Origin: Anaerolineales bacterium
GTDB taxonomy: Bacteria > Chloroflexota > Anaerolineae > Anaerolineales > Villigracilaceae
Assembly (NCBI GenBank): GCA_919902735.1
Contig: CAKKRM010000261.1
Coordinates: 1 to 59,054, forward strand
Direction: 5' to 3'
Length of the DNA stretch: 59,054 bases
Made by a program: the position numbers and the translations under genes. The notes below the pieces were generated by a model. The model made no database searches. It saw only the letters and a list, made by a program, of their open reading frames with translations, and was not told the DNA's origin. Shown here piece after piece: positions 58,359 through 59,054 of this stretch. How positions within the stretch are numbered: the stretch's first letter is position 1; every line of letters begins with the position of its first letter.

Positions 58359-59054
58359 CTACTGTTGGGGCAGGTTCTTGGGGCAAAAGTCCTTTGGAAG
58401 TTTTGTATAATGAAGATTAGTTTCCAAGTCACTGCATATCTGCACTCTTTGTCTATATGCATAATCACTAAATTTTATCAATACTGTATCTTTGACAACT
58501 ATGACGCTGCCTTCTGCTGGCCATACTGGCATCTTGTTTACCGGATCCATAAATTCTATTCGTCGTATTTCAGGTAGGGCCTTTAAGGAGCTATAACCCG
58601 AAATTTGCAGAAAAAGAGATATTCTATAAATTTGCCCGCCCGTTCCTTTCAATTCAAAAAAAGAAATACCAAAAGTTTCTCGCCTAAGTATAGGTTGTGT
58701 CTCAGGCCTAGATATATCCCCAATGACATCTACATAGTTTGGATTCAGAATTCCTGATTTAGCTTTGGCTTCATCTATCTTGTCCATCAAACGCGCAGCG
58801 AGTAGACGGTCTGCCTGTAATGCTAGATGAGAAGATGAAAATAACCGATTATTTGCAGTAATGAACTGAAATACGCTGAATAACGCCAGCGTCAACATAA
58901 AGAACCGGATAATTCGTGGGGTTGTGGGCAATCCTAGAATAAAAATACCGGCGATGGAAACCGGCAAGGCAATCAAAGTGCGAGATATGACTGTTCCACG
59001 TGAGAATAAAATGTCTGCAAACGGAATAAGTAATACAGCGAGGGAAAATAAAAT
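58359..59054 (-). CDS. Membrane glycosyltransferase-like protein, C-terminal part (cut by window end)
   Basis: The frame is open to the last base of the window, so the start is outside. Visible are two or more hydrophobic helices (including ALPVSIAGIFILGLPT and FFMLTLALFSVFQFITA), followed by an external C-terminal domain (NRLFSSSHLALQADRLLAARLMDKI). This resembles the end of GtrII-type O-antigen glucosyltransferase proteins. The match is weak and the function is inferred mainly from the locus. Nothing else was found in 58203-58358. Confidence 0.6.
   Translation of the reverse strand: MLFSLAVLLIPFADILFSRGTVISRTLIALPVSIAGIFILGLPTTPRIIRFFMLTLALFSVFQFITANNRLFSSSHLALQADRLLAARLMDKIDEAKAKSGILNPNYVDVIGDISRPETQPILRRETFGISFFELKGTGGQIYRISLFLQISGYSSLKALPEIRRIEFMDPVNKMPVWPAEGSVIVVKDTVLIKFSDYAYRQRVQICSDLETNLHYTKLPKDFCPKNLPQQ

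Noticed and set aside
58991-59006. Third parS-like site (TGTTCCACGTGAGAAT)
   Set aside because: It matches 13 of 16 positions but lacks palindromic symmetry and lies inside a coding region.
1-59054. tRNA or rRNA genes
   Set aside because: Reading both strands by eye I saw no cloverleaf with the T-loop consensus and no rRNA-like conserved stretch; a covariance search would be needed to be certain.

Overview
The window looks like chromosome of a Chloroflexota bacterium, most probably class Anaerolineae. This rests on the mixture of gene families: DUF5671-type membrane proteins, lipoproteins with Thr/Pro-rich stalks, a SpoVS protein without other sporulation genes, a Ser/Thr kinase with an external beta-propeller, and lamin-tail proteins. 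It also rests on the very high load of short palindromic repeats between genes. No rRNA, tRNA, CRISPR array, prophage or autonomous transposase gene was seen. Almost all genes are ordinary chromosomal ones.

Layout. 0-9.3 kb: a truncated TSUP permease, an isoprenylcysteine-type methyltransferase, NfeD protease, lipoyl synthase (lipA), a lipoprotein, a membrane-embedded serine hydrolase, a DHA2-type drug exporter and a DUF1232 protein. Two further degenerate copies of the lipA 3-prime end lie downstream. 9.8-13.9 kb: a phosphonate/phosphite-type ABC importer (phnD, phnC and an unusually large phnE). 14.2-20.4 kb: fatty-acid desaturase, an exported alpha/alpha-toroid protein, HAD phosphatase, a small protein, GNAT, and the PLP synthase pair pdxT-pdxS. 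20.5-23.8 kb: a GntR-controlled envelope operon (GntR, SPFH protein, SdpI-like protein, small protein, YhfC-like protein) with two parS-like palindromes inside it. 23.9-30.4 kb: a PEP/pyruvate-binding-domain protein, dnaN and two membrane proteins. 31-38 kb: PepF peptidase, a rhodanese lipoprotein with an in-frame TGA, a VOC protein, glutaryl-CoA-type dehydrogenase, glutamate dehydrogenase and enoyl-CoA hydratase. 38.5-50.9 kb: the Ser/Thr kinase and the pyrimidine genes pyrD, pyrE, pyrF and pyrC, interleaved with a NUDIX protein, a lipoprotein, a lamin-tail surface protein and spoVS. A strong oriC candidate lies at 48.3-48.7 kb. 50.9-59 kb: an MFS transporter, then a surface-polysaccharide locus on the minus strand (3-amino-sugar aminotransferase, bifunctional ketoisomerase/acetyltransferase, GT2, sulfatase-like protein, two paralogous exported proteins and a glycosyltransferase-like protein cut by the window end).

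Most striking signals. (1) A family of at least eight elements with shared ends (TTAACTCACCTTACGCA) encloses exchangeable inner palindromes, in one case three levels deep. The same nested design recurs with unrelated outer ends. (2) Palindromes and heptamer tandem arrays also intrude in frame into coding sequence (acyl-CoA dehydrogenase, phnE, HAD, DUF1232, pyrC). (3) The rhodanese TGA sits at the second position of a C-x-C site and is followed by a SECIS-like hairpin. The readthrough ORF ends in an ATGA overlap with the next gene, so it is a candidate selenoprotein. (4) DnaA boxes with DnaA-trio-like sequence at 48.3-48.7 kb, parS-like sites at 22.0-22.8 kb and dnaN at 26.6-27.7 kb together suggest that the window is the replication-origin domain. 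(5) Two genes have TATACT-N6-ATG promoters predicting leaderless mRNAs.
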